Shown here piece by piece: positions 36,890 through 49,153 of a DNA stretch of 64,000 nucleotides. The DNA comes from Paramacrobiotus metropolitanus (Eukaryota; Tardigrada; Eutardigrada; Parachela; Macrobiotidae), in NCBI RefSeq assembly GCF_019649055.1, contig NW_026570265.1:62001-126000 (forward strand), given 5' to 3'. The position numbers were made by a program, and so were the translations under genes. The first letter of the stretch is position 1. The number at the start of each line of letters is the position of its first letter. Below the pieces are notes generated by a model. The model had not been told where the DNA came from, did not search any database, and saw only the letters and a list, made by a program, of their open reading frames with translations.

Positions 36890-38138
36890 TGCTTGGCAAA
36901 TCTTTTGTCAGGCTAACATGATTTGACTGAGAACTGACGGCTAGAATTAATATTGATGCATGTGCCAGTAGTTGCTGGCTAGCAGACTGCCCGTATTTTC
37001 GATCCATAAGTCGATTCGTTTCAAATATTGAATTTGTTTTCAGGTGGAAAGGGTCGCATGGTACTTTTTCGGATTTTTCACGGGTCTTATTGTTATGTAT
37101 TTCTGTATCTTGTTTTCGTCTAAAGTTGAGGTAAGCATTAACAGCTGCTATTTCCTGTAATTCGAAGTACATTAGGTTATTTTATCTGGATGATGAAAAT
37201 TTTATAGTACTTGCTCTTTCCAGTTTGTCGCAGGGCAGATTGACTTACTTACAGAAATCTCTGCGTCGTTTTCCAAGAAAATTAACCTCAGTTTGAGATT
37301 CAGCTTAATACGTTAAAAATCACTGTTATATGTTGATTTTCAAGAAGTTGCTTAAACAAAGATACGAACCTTCTGCTTATGTTATCGATATTTTCATCAC
37401 AGCCTAATTTATTTTGTGCTCACAGGAAAATGTGACAGCTAACGGAAGAATTTGTAAGCGACATAATCTGAATATTACAATTATGGTGGCGCGCTTTTCT
37501 GGGTTTCTAATTACTTTTATTTCTTTTCTAGCAAAACGTGAAAATGGACGCGGATCCGATCAAAATGCCATTCTAGCATCCAGAGCTCAACGGGCGTTAG
37601 AAGAATACGCAGAAAGCCAGGAAATGCCATTTGAAGTAAAGGAGTATTGAGAATCGTATTTTTTAAGCTTACTTGTATGCATTTGCAGCCAACGTGTCCA
37701 TATTGTAATTATCTTTGCGACGAGGATTTGTCGACCATACACAGGAGAACAGTTACAGTAGAAAACACGCGAGATTATGGGTTCGGGTTCAATTGCAAGA
37801 AGTTCCCTGGGACTGACGGTACGAAATGGATTGTAATTTCGGATGTCATGGATATGCAGATTGCCGTTTACAAGGGTGACTTTATCCGGGAAATTAACAA
37901 AATAGTAAGATCAAAGTTTTTTTTTCAAGCCACTAACTATGACACTGGCGAATGAATTTCGGCTGTGATAATTCTCTTGGTCAATCGTCTGTAGTCAACG
38001 CAAGAACCTAACCAGCGATCCGCTTTGAAAGAATTGTTCAAAAAGACTGGCAAAGCCTTCTCAGTGACTTTGGTACTGGAATACCGCCATGATTTGTCGC
38101 CACATATCGACGCTAGTTCCGGCGGTTTTTCTGGATAG
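36645..38138 (+). CDS. Unrecognised membrane protein downstream of TOP2
   Basis: Start not fixed. A frame continuous with the TOP2 tail runs to about 36850 and encodes a hydrophobic segment ([20 protein letters not shown]) and a luminal-type stretch with possible N-glycosylation sites (NDT, NVS). Further exons join in phase: about 37044-37131 with a second helix (VAWYFFGFFTGLIVMYFCILF), about 37430-37453, 37532-37641, about 37689-37905 and 38020-38138. The C-terminal part has CPYCNYLCDED, then DYGFGFNCKKFPGTDGTKW, IAVYKGDFIREINKI and LSPHIDASSGGFSG before TAG. CxxC...C could bind a metal. I do not recognise the family. The only in-frame ATGs near the start lie within or after the first hydrophobic segment (36722 and 36752), so the true first exon may be shared with, or overlap, the TOP2 3' end. 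Confidence 0.5.
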
Positions 38139-38551
38139 CCGCCCGATTCCATGGGACTAATTGATGGATCATGAGCAGTGCTAGCACGACCTTACTGTTG
38201 CTGCATGTTAAGCTTCAAAATTGTGATATTGTACTACTTTGGCAAAACTTTTTAACCCAGTGTTCTCTTTAAATGTTCCCCGCAAAGGCGCAGATAAAAT
38301 TGAATTTCATGTGGAATATTCGTATTGCTTTTTATTATGTTAAGGCATTTTGAAATCATTGCATACTTTTTTTGTTAAATAACTTTTGCCTTCATTACCA
38401 TGTTGGTCATCGTATCCTATTAGGTGATGCAGTCGAAAAAAATACAGATAAAGTTTGTGTTAAGATGCAGTTGTGTGTGAAGATGCAATGTGTCTCTCCA
38501 TAATCGCTTCATGCGCGTTCAGAATGAAATGTACCGGTAAATGGCCGTAGT

Positions 38552-38797
38552 TCATGGTGAGTGGTTAATCAGCGCGATAAATTCGATAAACCATCGCGCT
38601 GTCGGGCGGCAACACTGGAAACCAAAGAACATGAACAGCGGAAAGGTTGATTGAACAAAACGCATAATATGCGCGAACGTGAGCTGGTAGGCAGTTAATA
38701 TCATCAGTCCAATTAGCCCAGCTGTAGCTCCCCATGGGCCATAGCCCGTTGCATCAGCATCTTGCCGTATCCGATTTTCGATCTCGTTCCAGCTCAA
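38552..38797 (-). CDS. Partial hydrophobic protein at duplication edge
   Basis: An 80-codon frame with two likely membrane segments (GATAGLIGLMILTAYQLTFA and STFPLFMFFGF) and a polar start (WNEIENRIRQDADATGYG). There is no ATG at its start, so it looks like the 3' exon of a gene whose upstream part should lie to the right. The right copy of the duplication begins 26 bp away at 38823. It may therefore be a gene cut by the insertion of the duplicated block, or a chance frame. No family recognised. Confidence 0.35.
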   Translation of the reverse strand: MSWNEIENRIRQDADATGYGPWGATAGLIGLMILTAYQLTFAHIMRFVQSTFPLFMFFGFQCCRPTARWFIEFIALINHSP

Positions 38798-38822
38798 AAT
38801 TCAAATGCCATCAGTTACATCT

Positions 38823-40938
38823 GTTCCGGGCGAGCCTGTATCGTGGCAGCATGGACCAGTTTATTTAAGCCACTTGAGAGTATTTTAACGATGAAGCTGT
38901 TAACCAAGCAGTAAGCGCTGATTATTGGGACATCTCAACGGGTTATTCGGTTGAGTAATCACGCTTGTATGAGCACTCTAACGAAAGGTAAACTAAGACC
39001 ACCTGTGGTTTTCATCGTGCGTATGGACGTGTAGAAAAAACGTGTTATGCTCTTTTTTCTCCGTGCAGATCCTGTATCGACTCGGGTGATCCACATTGCG
39101 GCTGGGATGTCTCCGCCAGATGTGTCGAGCCCAACCGGAAGGTGACAAGCAACACAATACCGGATGGACGCGTTCCCGTCTGGACAAATGCCACAGTAAT
39201 ACGATCTTTCCGGCATGGGACGAGCAGGCGTGGTATCCGTTTAAAGAGGATGGCAGCCATGAATCGTGTCAGTGCCGGTCAAGAAAATGCATCGGCAGTC
39301 GGTGTCATGCAAGACAGTTCCAAATGACCAACTGTACGCGGCACGGTGGATGGACAGATTATTCCCCGTGGAGTGAATGTTCACGGGCCAACCGCTGCCA
39401 GCAAAATCGTACCCGCAGCTGTACAAATCCTCTACCACAATTTGGCGGTAACGACTGCGAAGGCAGTGCACTGGACAGCAGATCGTGTAATGTGGGCGAA
39501 TCCGAGGCAAAAGCCGATCTGCGCATGGCTGTACCATTGGCGGCGCCGGTGATGTCGGGGGCGCGATTTCAGGATTGGGGTCCGTGGAGCGAATGTTCAC
39601 GCTCTTGTGGACGCGGAACGCAGCGGCGTACACGATCCTGTATGTTAGGGTCACCCACGGGGAAGTGCGATGGACCCCAGGTGGAAAGCAAAGACTGCAA
39701 CGTGGAAGACTGTCCACCCATGACAAAGATTGGTAGCTGGTCCATATGGATTAGTGATCCTCGCAAAGGATCGGCCGAAGCGTTTGATGAACATCGGTTT
39801 CAATGTGTGGCGGTTATGAATGGAACCGAACTGGAAGTCAATTTGAAGCATAACAAACGAGAATGTCCAAATGCCCGAGCGTGTCACACTGGCCGGTAAT
39901 CGAGAAACTATTTTTAAAAGTTTTTGCCATGTTTTGAAGTTTTTATCTCCCTTATTGCATGGATATTGTGGTGCTTTTTGTCGACGAATCTGTCGAGAAA
40001 TGGTAAATTTCTTTTGTTCTACAGTGTATACGATGCCCGTGTGGAAGCTTCCTGGAGCCCCTGGATGGAGTGCAACCATATCGGAGTACAGGAGCGTTTT
40101 TATGATTGTAAAGGTGCTGAACAACGTCCTTGTCCAGCATTTGAACAACAAGGTAGGGTATCCAAGTGGTAATTTGCTTGGATGTAAATAGTGTGGTTTT
40201 GCCTGATTCAGTCGTCCTGATCAGCAAATTTCTTACTTTAGCCACCGAGGACACTTCATGGGGATGCTGGTCCGATTGGTCACCGTGCACGAATAACGAA
40301 CAGTCCAGACATCGGATCTGCATAAAAGATAGCAAGGCGTGTCGCCATGGGGAATCGACAGTTGAGGCCAGAGTGTGCAAATTGTATGGTGAGTACGATA
40401 TGTTATTTTACAGAAGAGTGACCTTTTGTAAAACAGCAATGCTACGTGTGCTAATTCTGAACGAATAACATATAGATGAGAACAATATAGAGACTGCCAG
40501 CTCCATCAACCAAGCCGCTGCTTACGGCTCCCTGGGTTATACGGGATATTTGATTGTCGGATGCGTTCTATCATTCCTGGCTGGTACCATTTTAACACTT
40601 TCGATTGTCACATATCGCCAAAAGCGGAAAAGTAATCCGCACAACGAAGCCCCGCAGTATCCCATGGCGCCCTACATGGAGCGGCAACCAGTCCAGCTGA
40701 ATACGTATGCCATCCCGCCGGGCCATCACATACCGAACGGGAGAGCAAAGATCATGACATTGACCATGACGACTACCCGGAAACGCAGGCCTTCGTCCCG
40801 AGCGAACCGGTCACGCCGAAAAACTTTGAACGGGGAGCACCCATGAAAGCGTCTTTCAGGGGTGACAATTTTGGCGGGAAGCCGGCGGCACAACGGCAGT
40901 TTTCCACAAGCCAGAAAAGCGATCAGTATTTTGCGTGA
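38823..40938 (+). pseudogene. Truncated semaphorin pseudogene (right copy)
   Basis: Copy of the semaphorin from the middle of its last Sema exon to the stop. The signal peptide and nearly all of the Sema domain were not duplicated. Lesions against the left copy: CAG CAA became CAG TAA in the Sema remnant (near 38912); one base was lost in CACGCTTGTTATGAG (near 38968); one base was lost after GCTGGGAT in the PSI region (near 39109), shifting the frame; and one base was lost in the tail at AACGGGAGAGC (near 40739). The TSP1 exon is still open downstream with WGPWSECSRSCGRG. With no promoter, no start and several frame breaks, this is a non-processed pseudogene. Confidence 0.92.
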
Positions 40939-41724
40939 AGTATTGTACGAAGATGAGCACAGCATAAGGTGATGGGCATACTACAGTGTAATGTTGGTGT
41001 GGATGTGGTTATGAACTGATGCTCAGATGCAGATTGTGATTGTTACGGCAGTTTAGCTGGTTTTAGACTAACGTGTCCTTGGACTTGTCTGTCTTTCATG
41101 CACCGCGGGATGCTGAGCTGGATTTGCTGTGGAGGTATTCTCGGAAAGTTTCGGTTAAGAGTTTTTGTATTTATGAAATCTTTGTTTGTTGTGGCTCGTT
41201 GAATTTTGTTTGCCTTTGTTGTACAAATCAAATATTGCAGTGAGAAACTGATGTTAAATTTGCGATTTGATTTTTGCTACAAGTTGAAGTATTTGCGGCG
41301 TTGCACGACAGCACATTTGATGTAAGCCAAAGAAAGCCGTCGTTACAGACAATCACCTCTTACCGAACCCGTTATCGTAAACACTCTGTTTATTACAGGC
41401 ATCCATTTTACGAAGTCATTGTGTTTTATGAAATTTACGTGGTTTAGGAGTACATTGGTATACCCACATCAACATGTGAAATGCAAATAATTACTATAAA
41501 TCTGGTAAGAGAGGCCAAAAGAGTAATATAAAAACAAACTTGCTTACAATTCAGTGCTCGAGCCAAGTGCCGTGCATATCAGCAGTTTTCGGTAACCTTT
41601 CAAAGGAAACAAGCCACAATGATTATAAGTAGAAAAATTTATTGAAGCGAATATAGAAATTGTAGATACTCAATCAACAATGAAAAATCCCAGGATGGTG
41701 GACCTATTGCAATGGGAAATATCG

Positions 41725-44700
41725 TTACAAAGTCCCGCCATTAGTAAGCTGCTTAAATGTGCTGGTCGTCCGGATGCGTGCAATGGACGGATGACTTCCT
41801 GATCTGTGCGACAGATCCGAAGAGCGGACGGTACTGTATACACGTTCACTGGACGCGGCATTGTCCGTCACCGCGCATGTGGAAGGTTGCAGGGAAACGA
41901 TATCGTCAGCCGGACACAGTTCGGAACTACTGTCCTGAAACATGGGATTGTCGAAGGCCGATACCATCAGGCTGCAGTTGTGCGAAGTCGAAGGGGGTCC
42001 GTCGGAGAAAGGACTATCCAACCGATACCGTGAATGGGAACTTCTAGCTAGGATGATTACAATCCCCAAAAGTATTACGACGATAACGCAGAGTGCCGCT
42101 ATGAACATAATTATACCCGGGGAATGCGGAATATATCCCTGCAACAAAACAATCAATTACGGGTTGTGACCGGTGCGATGACCTTTCGTTTCAACATTTT
42201 TTCGGCCTCTACCGAAGACGGGTGCCTACACTATGAATTACGAAAACGCAAACCTGCGCACCAGACGGACTGATTTGTTTGTAATTGTTCATTATAAAAT
42301 GTTTCAACAAAATTTTTGTTATTAGGTTTACGCACGGTAGAATTAAGGATGGCAATGTTAGTGACAAACTTACTGCATACAACGTAGCCGCATTGTGGGC
42401 GTCCAGCAAGTGCAGCGCAGCTTGAATTATGACGCGGAACTCCGATGGAGTGAAGACGGCGGTTTGATTGGCTAAGGCGTACACGGTAATAGTTGGTTGC
42501 ATAGATTGGTTGGAGCTACAAGATCACAGTCACTTTTTCAAAATTCTGCACGATCTGAAATTGCAATAGTCAAAATTCACTCACATTGACAGACCGGTCA
42601 GCTCTACAGATGTCGTCAAAGCGGCAGTGGTCCCGTTGGTTTCGCTGCGCTCCTGAAGCCGCTCGCGGGCTACCTGGTAGATGGTCCAGTTCAGTTTGTC
42701 CAGGAATGAACTATCGTGAATGGAGCTCGCCGTCAGTCCGGTTCCAAGTGGTACATCATAATGAACGAAAGCGACACCTTGACAAAAAACATTGTATTTA
42801 TTATTCTGGAGTAGTTAAATCTATTACTGTACACAGAAACTCTGGCAAAGCGTGGCGGGTATTCTGGATCGCTTGTCTAGTACCTATATTGTACTTACAA
42901 TAAAAGTATAACTTACGACTTTCTGTCAGCGAGTTCGCATGCTTTGGCCCGAGTGTCGTATTATTACGATCTGCAGTGAAAAAAGGTGTGGGCGAACTGG
43001 ATTGCGAATCGCTGACCTTCTGGCCATGGGCTGTCGTGGCCGGTGAATCCGTAACTGCGCTAGATTCCACTACCGCGTCAGTGCTGTGTGTTGCAGCTGA
43101 GATTTCCGGCAGAATTGTTTCCGGTGGAATGCTGGTAGTCAGTACAGTTCCGTTCAGGTTATTCAGCAAATGTGGGCCAGTCATTTCTGGGCTCGGATGG
43201 TCTGTTCCTGCTCTTGTGGTGTCAGTTGTCGTAGATCCTGTTGTCTGCGAGGGTTCGGAGGTGCCGGTCGTGATAGTACTAACAAGTGTGGTTCCTGTTG
43301 GAGCGCCGGTTGTCACGGATTCTTTAATAAGCACCGGTTCAGTAACCTGTGAGGTTTTAAAAATTATCGTGAACATTCATTCGAAAAACAAACCTGGAGC
43401 GGAAAACATTACCGGGGTTTCAGGTTGAGTAGCGTACACGATCTGCACAATGTCATACGCGCTGGAGTCAGTGACTGCTGACGGACCGGCAACCGTCGAA
43501 AGCTCCACAATCTCCAGTTCGTCGAAATCTTTGACTTTGCCAAACTGTTCATTTTCGGACAAAGCAGTTGGTGCAACAGTCTCAGAGGAGATAGTTGTTT
43601 CCGTTACAGGAACAAAATCAATGGAAGTATGTACATCGGGAAGGCTCGGTGTCGTTAGAACAGTTTCGGTTACTGTATGATTTTCGGCCAATGATATAGT
43701 GGCAGCAGTCGTTTCGATTGGGGAGGAGGAGCTGGTCTCTAAATCTGTGATAACAGGTAACGTTGTTGCTGGAACGTGCGTCACATTGTCCGACGTCGAC
43801 GTAACCGTGGTCTTTTTTTCGGTGGTCGAGCTTTCCGTTGACGGCGATGTTGTCGCCAGGTAAGTCAAGCTGCCCATGAGCAGCGACACCGTTAACGGCC
43901 ACACTGTCGAATACGGTGTTGGATGGACAGTGGCAATCCCGCCGCTGGTGACGGCTTCGGCCGATACATTGCTGGAATGCTTTTCAAAATACGGTTCATG
44001 GCCTTCTTCTTCGTGGATGGTCGTACCTTCCATTTGTACCACCTGAACGTGTATAGGATTGATGCCGCCATCGGGATCCGTGTGGAGTGTTTCGGCAGTT
44101 AATGTGACGTTGCCGGTAGTTGGCAGTGCGTCGCCGATGGGCTCGCTGCTGTTGGTCACCTCCATTTCGTATGCCACCACGTCATCGGTTTGCGAGCCAA
44201 ATGTTAAAGGATGAATATTGAGATTCTCCGACAGCATCTTTGCATTACAGAAGTCGCCGGTCCAGCCCGGTTCACAGACAATTTGTCCGGTTCGGGAATC
44301 GCATGTGAAGTGGTCGTCTGGACGCGGCACACAGTATGTGGAACATTCCGAGTCGTAGTAATGGGGCATGCACTGAATTCGAGATTCCAGTTGCAGGCTG
44401 AAATTGTCAAACCACTTTGAATTAGAAAATTTTCAGTTTCACTAAATAAACTAATAAATAAGAGAAACGAATATTAAATAAAAATATTAATACAGATATT
44501 AAAATACTATGTGACTTGCACATTATGATACATATCGGCATGCAAACAACTGACAATTTATATGCCCGGTGCAGGTGGTGGCGTTGTTTATTAATGAAAG
44601 TACCAACAGATTAAGAACAGACGTCTTTAGACGTATAACAAATTTGTATGTGTGGAACTGTATTTAAGCCAATAAATTTTAAGCGCGCATGATAAGAATG

Positions 44701-45773
44701 CATTTCGCCATACCTGGTGTTGGCCGCTGTGGAACCGGTCATCCGTAAGCGCAGCATGCCTCCGGATGGACGGCTGTTAAAGTAGTATGTGAAATTATCT
44801 ATTACCGGTCCTTTTGCCGTATTAGCTCCAAGGAAGCTGCCACGCTCCATCTCATTGATGCGGATGCGCATTTCCACCCCACGCCAGGCGTGTGTGATGT
44901 TAAAGACGAAAGGGTTTTTAAAACTGTTCAATTGTTCACCAAAGGTTACTTCTGCGGTATTATCATACGGTCCAAATGTGAAAGGTCCAGCGAAATCACA
45001 CGTGGCCAACGGATCGACAGTGTCGTTCCTGCATAAAACATTTTATAAACAACCGCTTTTCGTATCATAACCAAACTTATAAAATCGTTATAAAAGAAAT
45101 CAAAACTTACTTGTTAGTAAATTTACCGTAACATACTCGTATTATCGGCAATAGGATTTTGAAGCAACTGGGACAAGCTGCACAGGGCACAGAGTGCGTA
45201 GGACTGTTTTGTGTGTGCGGCAGTGTGCCGGTAAGCAAACTTTTCCAGGCAGTTATTACAGGAAATTAGGAGTACCGCTTTAATCCATACTTGTTAAAAT
45301 TAATTTAAAATGACTTGTGAATAAACATTCGATCAAATAAACGACTCTGCTTCTGCTGCAGTTGAGAAAATGATTACCAATAGCAAAACAGGAAGTAAGT
45401 AATAGGAAGAAAAAATAGAAACACTAACAATAAGAGGAAAACGGTTGAATCTTTATTTCCCTCATTTTCCTAATCTAAATAATTACCTAAATCCTGGCGA
45501 TTGGAAGTTATTGTAGTAACTAGTAATATTTGTGACTAACCAGGTCGCATCGGTGGTAGTAAAGCAGACGGTGAAATGGGGATCGCATTTGTTGGACGAA
45601 AACCATCCCGAGTCGCATCTTTGCCCGTCAGACATCATATGCCGAGTATTAGAAAATTTCACAAATCGTACAGTTAATGTTGCGACGATTTCATTTTCAT
45701 GCGTAGTACGTGGCATAATTTGCCCATGAGCTCCAAGAAGTAAGTTGTAAGCAAGAAAAATTAGGGAATACAT
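41725..45773 (-). CDS. DSL-domain Notch-ligand-like protein with Ser/Thr-rich stalk
   Basis: Single-pass protein with a Delta/Serrate/LAG-2 signature. Exons: 45773-45485 (signal peptide MYSLIFLAYNLLLGAHG, then an MNNL-like C2 region with RFVKFSNTRHMMSDGQRC and PHFTVCF); about 45028-44716 (NDTVDPLATCDFAGPF...FVFNITHAWRG); 44397-43394 (DSL: HYYDSECSTYCVPRPDDHF, then CDSRTGQIVCEPGWTGDFC); Ser/Thr-rich stalk to about 42915; 42783-42584 and 42517-42372 (membrane-proximal region with FLDKLNWTIYQVARERLQ and SEFRVIIQAALHLLDAHNA); about 42243-42195; 42142-41725 (helix IIMFIAALCVIVVILLGIVII and a ~100-residue tail ending in STFKQLTNGGTL). No EGF repeat is visible after the DSL domain. Donor and acceptor phases agree except one join before the helix, which needs a weak donor. 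DSL ligands activate Notch on neighbouring cells; that role is inferred. The left copy is broken, so this appears to be the only complete one. Confidence 0.8.
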
Positions 45774-46409
45774 GTTTGCGACACACCAGAATCTTTTATC
45801 AATGGCATCCAGAAAATTATACTTGCACAGCAGATCGATGCCAATTGCAATCTTCGTAGGAAAGTTCGTTTTCATGAACACTAAAATGACTACAATTACC
45901 GGCGTTTACAATGGAATTTCTCCTGCAGCACTTAAACACCGACCAGACTGACCAGTGGGCGTTGCCAATTTGACCATTTCAAACAAGATAACGCTTAAAG
46001 AGATGGCCATCACAGCTTTCACTTTCCCTTTCCTCTGTGGCGCGGCGCACAGGCGAAACGACGAAGAAAACAACGACAACGTGGAAATACGGCTGGGAAA
46101 GGCAGCAGCAGATCGCTCAAGTGCCTGTCTACCTCCAACTTGTCAGGAATGCTCTGCGCGCACTGTGCACCATTCAACACTATGACAAATCACACAGCAT
46201 TCTGCGAAATCTCTTCCTTCTTTGCAGTTTTCGTGTAAACACAGAATCGTCAAACACATACATCATAACCACGTTCAGGTACGAAAATTGTCAACTATGC
46301 CAAACAAATCTCATAAATGATCTGACAAAACTGGTTAATAAAACTTCATACGCGAGGTTAAACGAAAAACAGGAAATCTCTCTTGTTCATTCCTGTACAA
46401 AAATCACCA

Positions 46410-49153
46410 TCACAAATCATTGGGAGGACTGGCCAACTTCTGGCCATCGGAAGCCGGGTCGGAAATGGAAGAGCGCGAATAGTATCGGGCAATGAGTATC
46501 GCCACAATAACAACACCAATGCCGGCTGCCATACCAAATTTCATCCACGAACGGTCATGTTGGGGTGCGATCGCCGGTGGCTTTTTCGTTGGTCTGGTAA
46601 ATTTGTTTTCGCGAGCCTCTTCCTGAAGCTGTCTAACCAAAATGAACGAAAACATTACTGGAAAATGAAATACATAAAGGCAAATCTATAAAAAACTTCC
46701 ATCGCCAAAATGGATCAAATTACAAAAGAAATATGTTAATAAATTTAAGGACTTCATGTTTACGCTTTCTATAAAAGAACCACAGAGAGCGAGCTTTTTT
46801 AAATTAATTTAAAGGAAAATCAATAAACTAATTGTGCACTGCCGTAAAAGTGCAACAGAACTGTACTCCGTGAAAATGCAACGGAACGATATTTTCAGAA
46901 TTCAAAGCAGCACTAAGGGTTCAACAATTGTTCTGTAATCATGATAATAGCATCTAATCAGCCTTGGACTTTAAGCAGAATCGGCCATTACGAAAGCCCA
47001 GATAGCAAATACGTACGGTACACGTTCAGCCTCCGGGGCAATCGTGGCAGGAGGGAATTGAAGGTAAAGATCCAGGGCGTCTTTGATTAACGTTTCCCAT
47101 GAAAGAGTGGTGGGGAGATAATTGAGAAATCCGTGAACTTCGGCCTGATCCTCAGGCAACGACAGGATCCGATGCGACAGGCTGTTCACTATCTGTTTTA
47201 AGAAAAGCCTTTAAACTGATTAAATCCTTCACGTGCTTGGCATGATAACTTACAGCAGCGCCCAGGTAGATCGGCATGTGGGGATCGGAGGCAATAAACA
47301 GATCGCACAGGCGAACAACCAGTGTTAGGGGAACATTTTCTTGTATGTTGTGACTGTACCAAGTGATAAGCCATGGCAAAGCAAACATTGTGCCAATGTC
47401 TGACCTAAAAAACGTCAGAACGGTTAAAAGGATAATTATATTAATTTTATGCATTAATGTACCAATACAAACAAATAAGCACACAAATTCAATTATGCAC
47501 ATTCTCACGAGCTCAGTGATTGAATAAAAATACTAACACTCGCTCACTGCAATTAACATTTAATAACACCTGCTCATTTACGGTCGAATGGAAAACCCCA
47601 TATTAAAAAAGGTCTGTAAAATAATCGTACGTCACACAACTACAGTACTACCACCATTACGCATCCACACTATGCATCACGCATGACCCCAAAGCAATCC
47701 AGTTCATGACTAATCCAAAAAAGTGATAATACAAACACATTGTACATGTATCTCATGCAGATTTGGTGATACACGTTGAAGCGGTAATACTCATAAAACG
47801 GGAATTAAAAAAATTTCCAAAATTATCATTTACAATCTTTCAGATAAAGTCATAAAGGCAACGACCTACCGTATTAAAAAATCATGGAGATGGGGGTTAC
47901 ATCTGCGGATCAGTGGATAAATGAACTGCAGCATAGTAACCGTATCTAATAACGTTGGCGTCATGAAAACGCGGAAATGAGTCTGGCAAAGTTTTCGAAG
48001 AACGGCCACCGTCACTACAAAACAAAAACACTGTGTATTTTAGGCTATGAAACAATGAGCAGATTACTAAACTAAGTAGCAAATAAGTAAAATTATAGTT
48101 CCAACCTAAGTAGAAGTACTTATTACTAATGATAAGTTTAAGTAAGTAGTTCTAAACTTCCCGAAACGTATACTACCAACAATATATCCACATGACTATG
48201 ATAAAAGTACTGTATAATAATACATGTACACCCATTATATGTTTATTCAGGCAACAGCCAATTAACATAACAAGCAAGCCCGCGCCGATAGACGCTAATA
48301 AAAAAACCGAGGTTTATTTACACCCATTATTACTGCAGAGGCAGCTGAAAACTATTGCGTGATGCGTGTGAACTGGTATGAACACAGTTAACTAAAAATA
48401 CAGTGCAGATCGCAATAAAGCGTATCGGATATAAATCTGGTAAAGCTTACGGTTTTCATCGCGAAGCACCAAATGCACGGTGATGGCGATATCATGGAAT
48501 CCTTGGTAGTAATGATAATCTGTGCCGTGTAGTGTCCTCATAATTACGCGCTTCAACACATCCTGCATTTCATCGCGGACTTCCGAATCCAAATCAGGCG
48601 GATATCTTTTGAGCAATCTCTCGACATCCAAGTCCACCACACGCGCATCTCGGTGCTCCTTCATGTCCTCTTCAGCTGCGAAAACCCATACAAATTTTAA
48701 TGACTTATCATCATGAACAGAAACCATGAACTAACGAAACACCAACCAAAAATAGTATTTTAAACACCTATTAAAATCTGCACCGCAAAATTTGTACCAC
48801 TGTAACAAGGTCAATTAAAGCGGACTGCCTTACTTGGTTCGTCATGTTTTGCAAAGGGATTTATATCGAGAATTCTAGGCCACGCTTGCTGACGAATTTT
48901 ATTCGTCAAAAGTCCGCCAGGTAGAACGGCCATCTGGCGCAGTCGCTCTGTGTTCGCAGAGCTGGCACTGGCCAGCAATGCATGGATTTCGCGAACCTTC
49001 CCGGGGATATCGTCTACAACAAAAACTCTAGGATTCCAGTGGCTGAAAGGTACGGTCTTATACAGTCTGTTTTAAGACCAAATTAGCAAGAGTTATGAAA
49101 ATTTTACCTTCTTCAGACATCGTGGTTCTGGAAGTTGCTACATCGACCCGCAT
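46410..49153 (-). CDS. TBC1D20: TBC1D20-type Rab GTPase-activating protein
   Basis: TBC1D20 is an ER-anchored GAP for Rab1/Rab18-type GTPases. Exons: 49120-49108 (MSEE), 49013-48834 (LRQMAVLPGGLLTNKIRQQAWP), 48675-48451, 48014-47870 (THFRVFMTPTLLDTV), about 47404-47254 (GTMFALPWLITWYSHNIQ), about 47192-47010 (LIKDALDLYLQFPP) and the last exon about 46650-46410. Both catalytic fingers are present: Arg in VVDLDVERLLKRYP and Gln in HYYQGFHD. A C-terminal helix (FGMAAGIGVVIVAILIARYY) is the expected tail anchor. An in-frame ATG at 49153 would add 11 residues; the start at 49120 fits the family less ambiguously. The first intron uses GAAG/GTAAAA and TTGTAG/ACGAT, joining as SEEDDIPGKVREIH. The left copy has lost the Gln finger and anchor, so this is probably the functional gene. 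Confidence 0.87.
48227..48330. repeat. ~80-bp insertion between 12-bp direct repeats
   Basis: TACACCCATTAT occurs at 48227-48238 and again at 48319-48330. The ~80 bp between them has no counterpart in the left copy of this intron (near 29300-29325). It ends in an A-run and ACCGAGGTTTATT. The pattern fits a short retroposed insert with a target-site duplication, in a TBC1D20 intron. Confidence 0.55.

Noticed and set aside
38823-40938. Right semaphorin copy as a working gene for a TSP1-only protein
   Set aside because: No signal peptide or start, a nonsense codon, and several frameshifts against the left copy.
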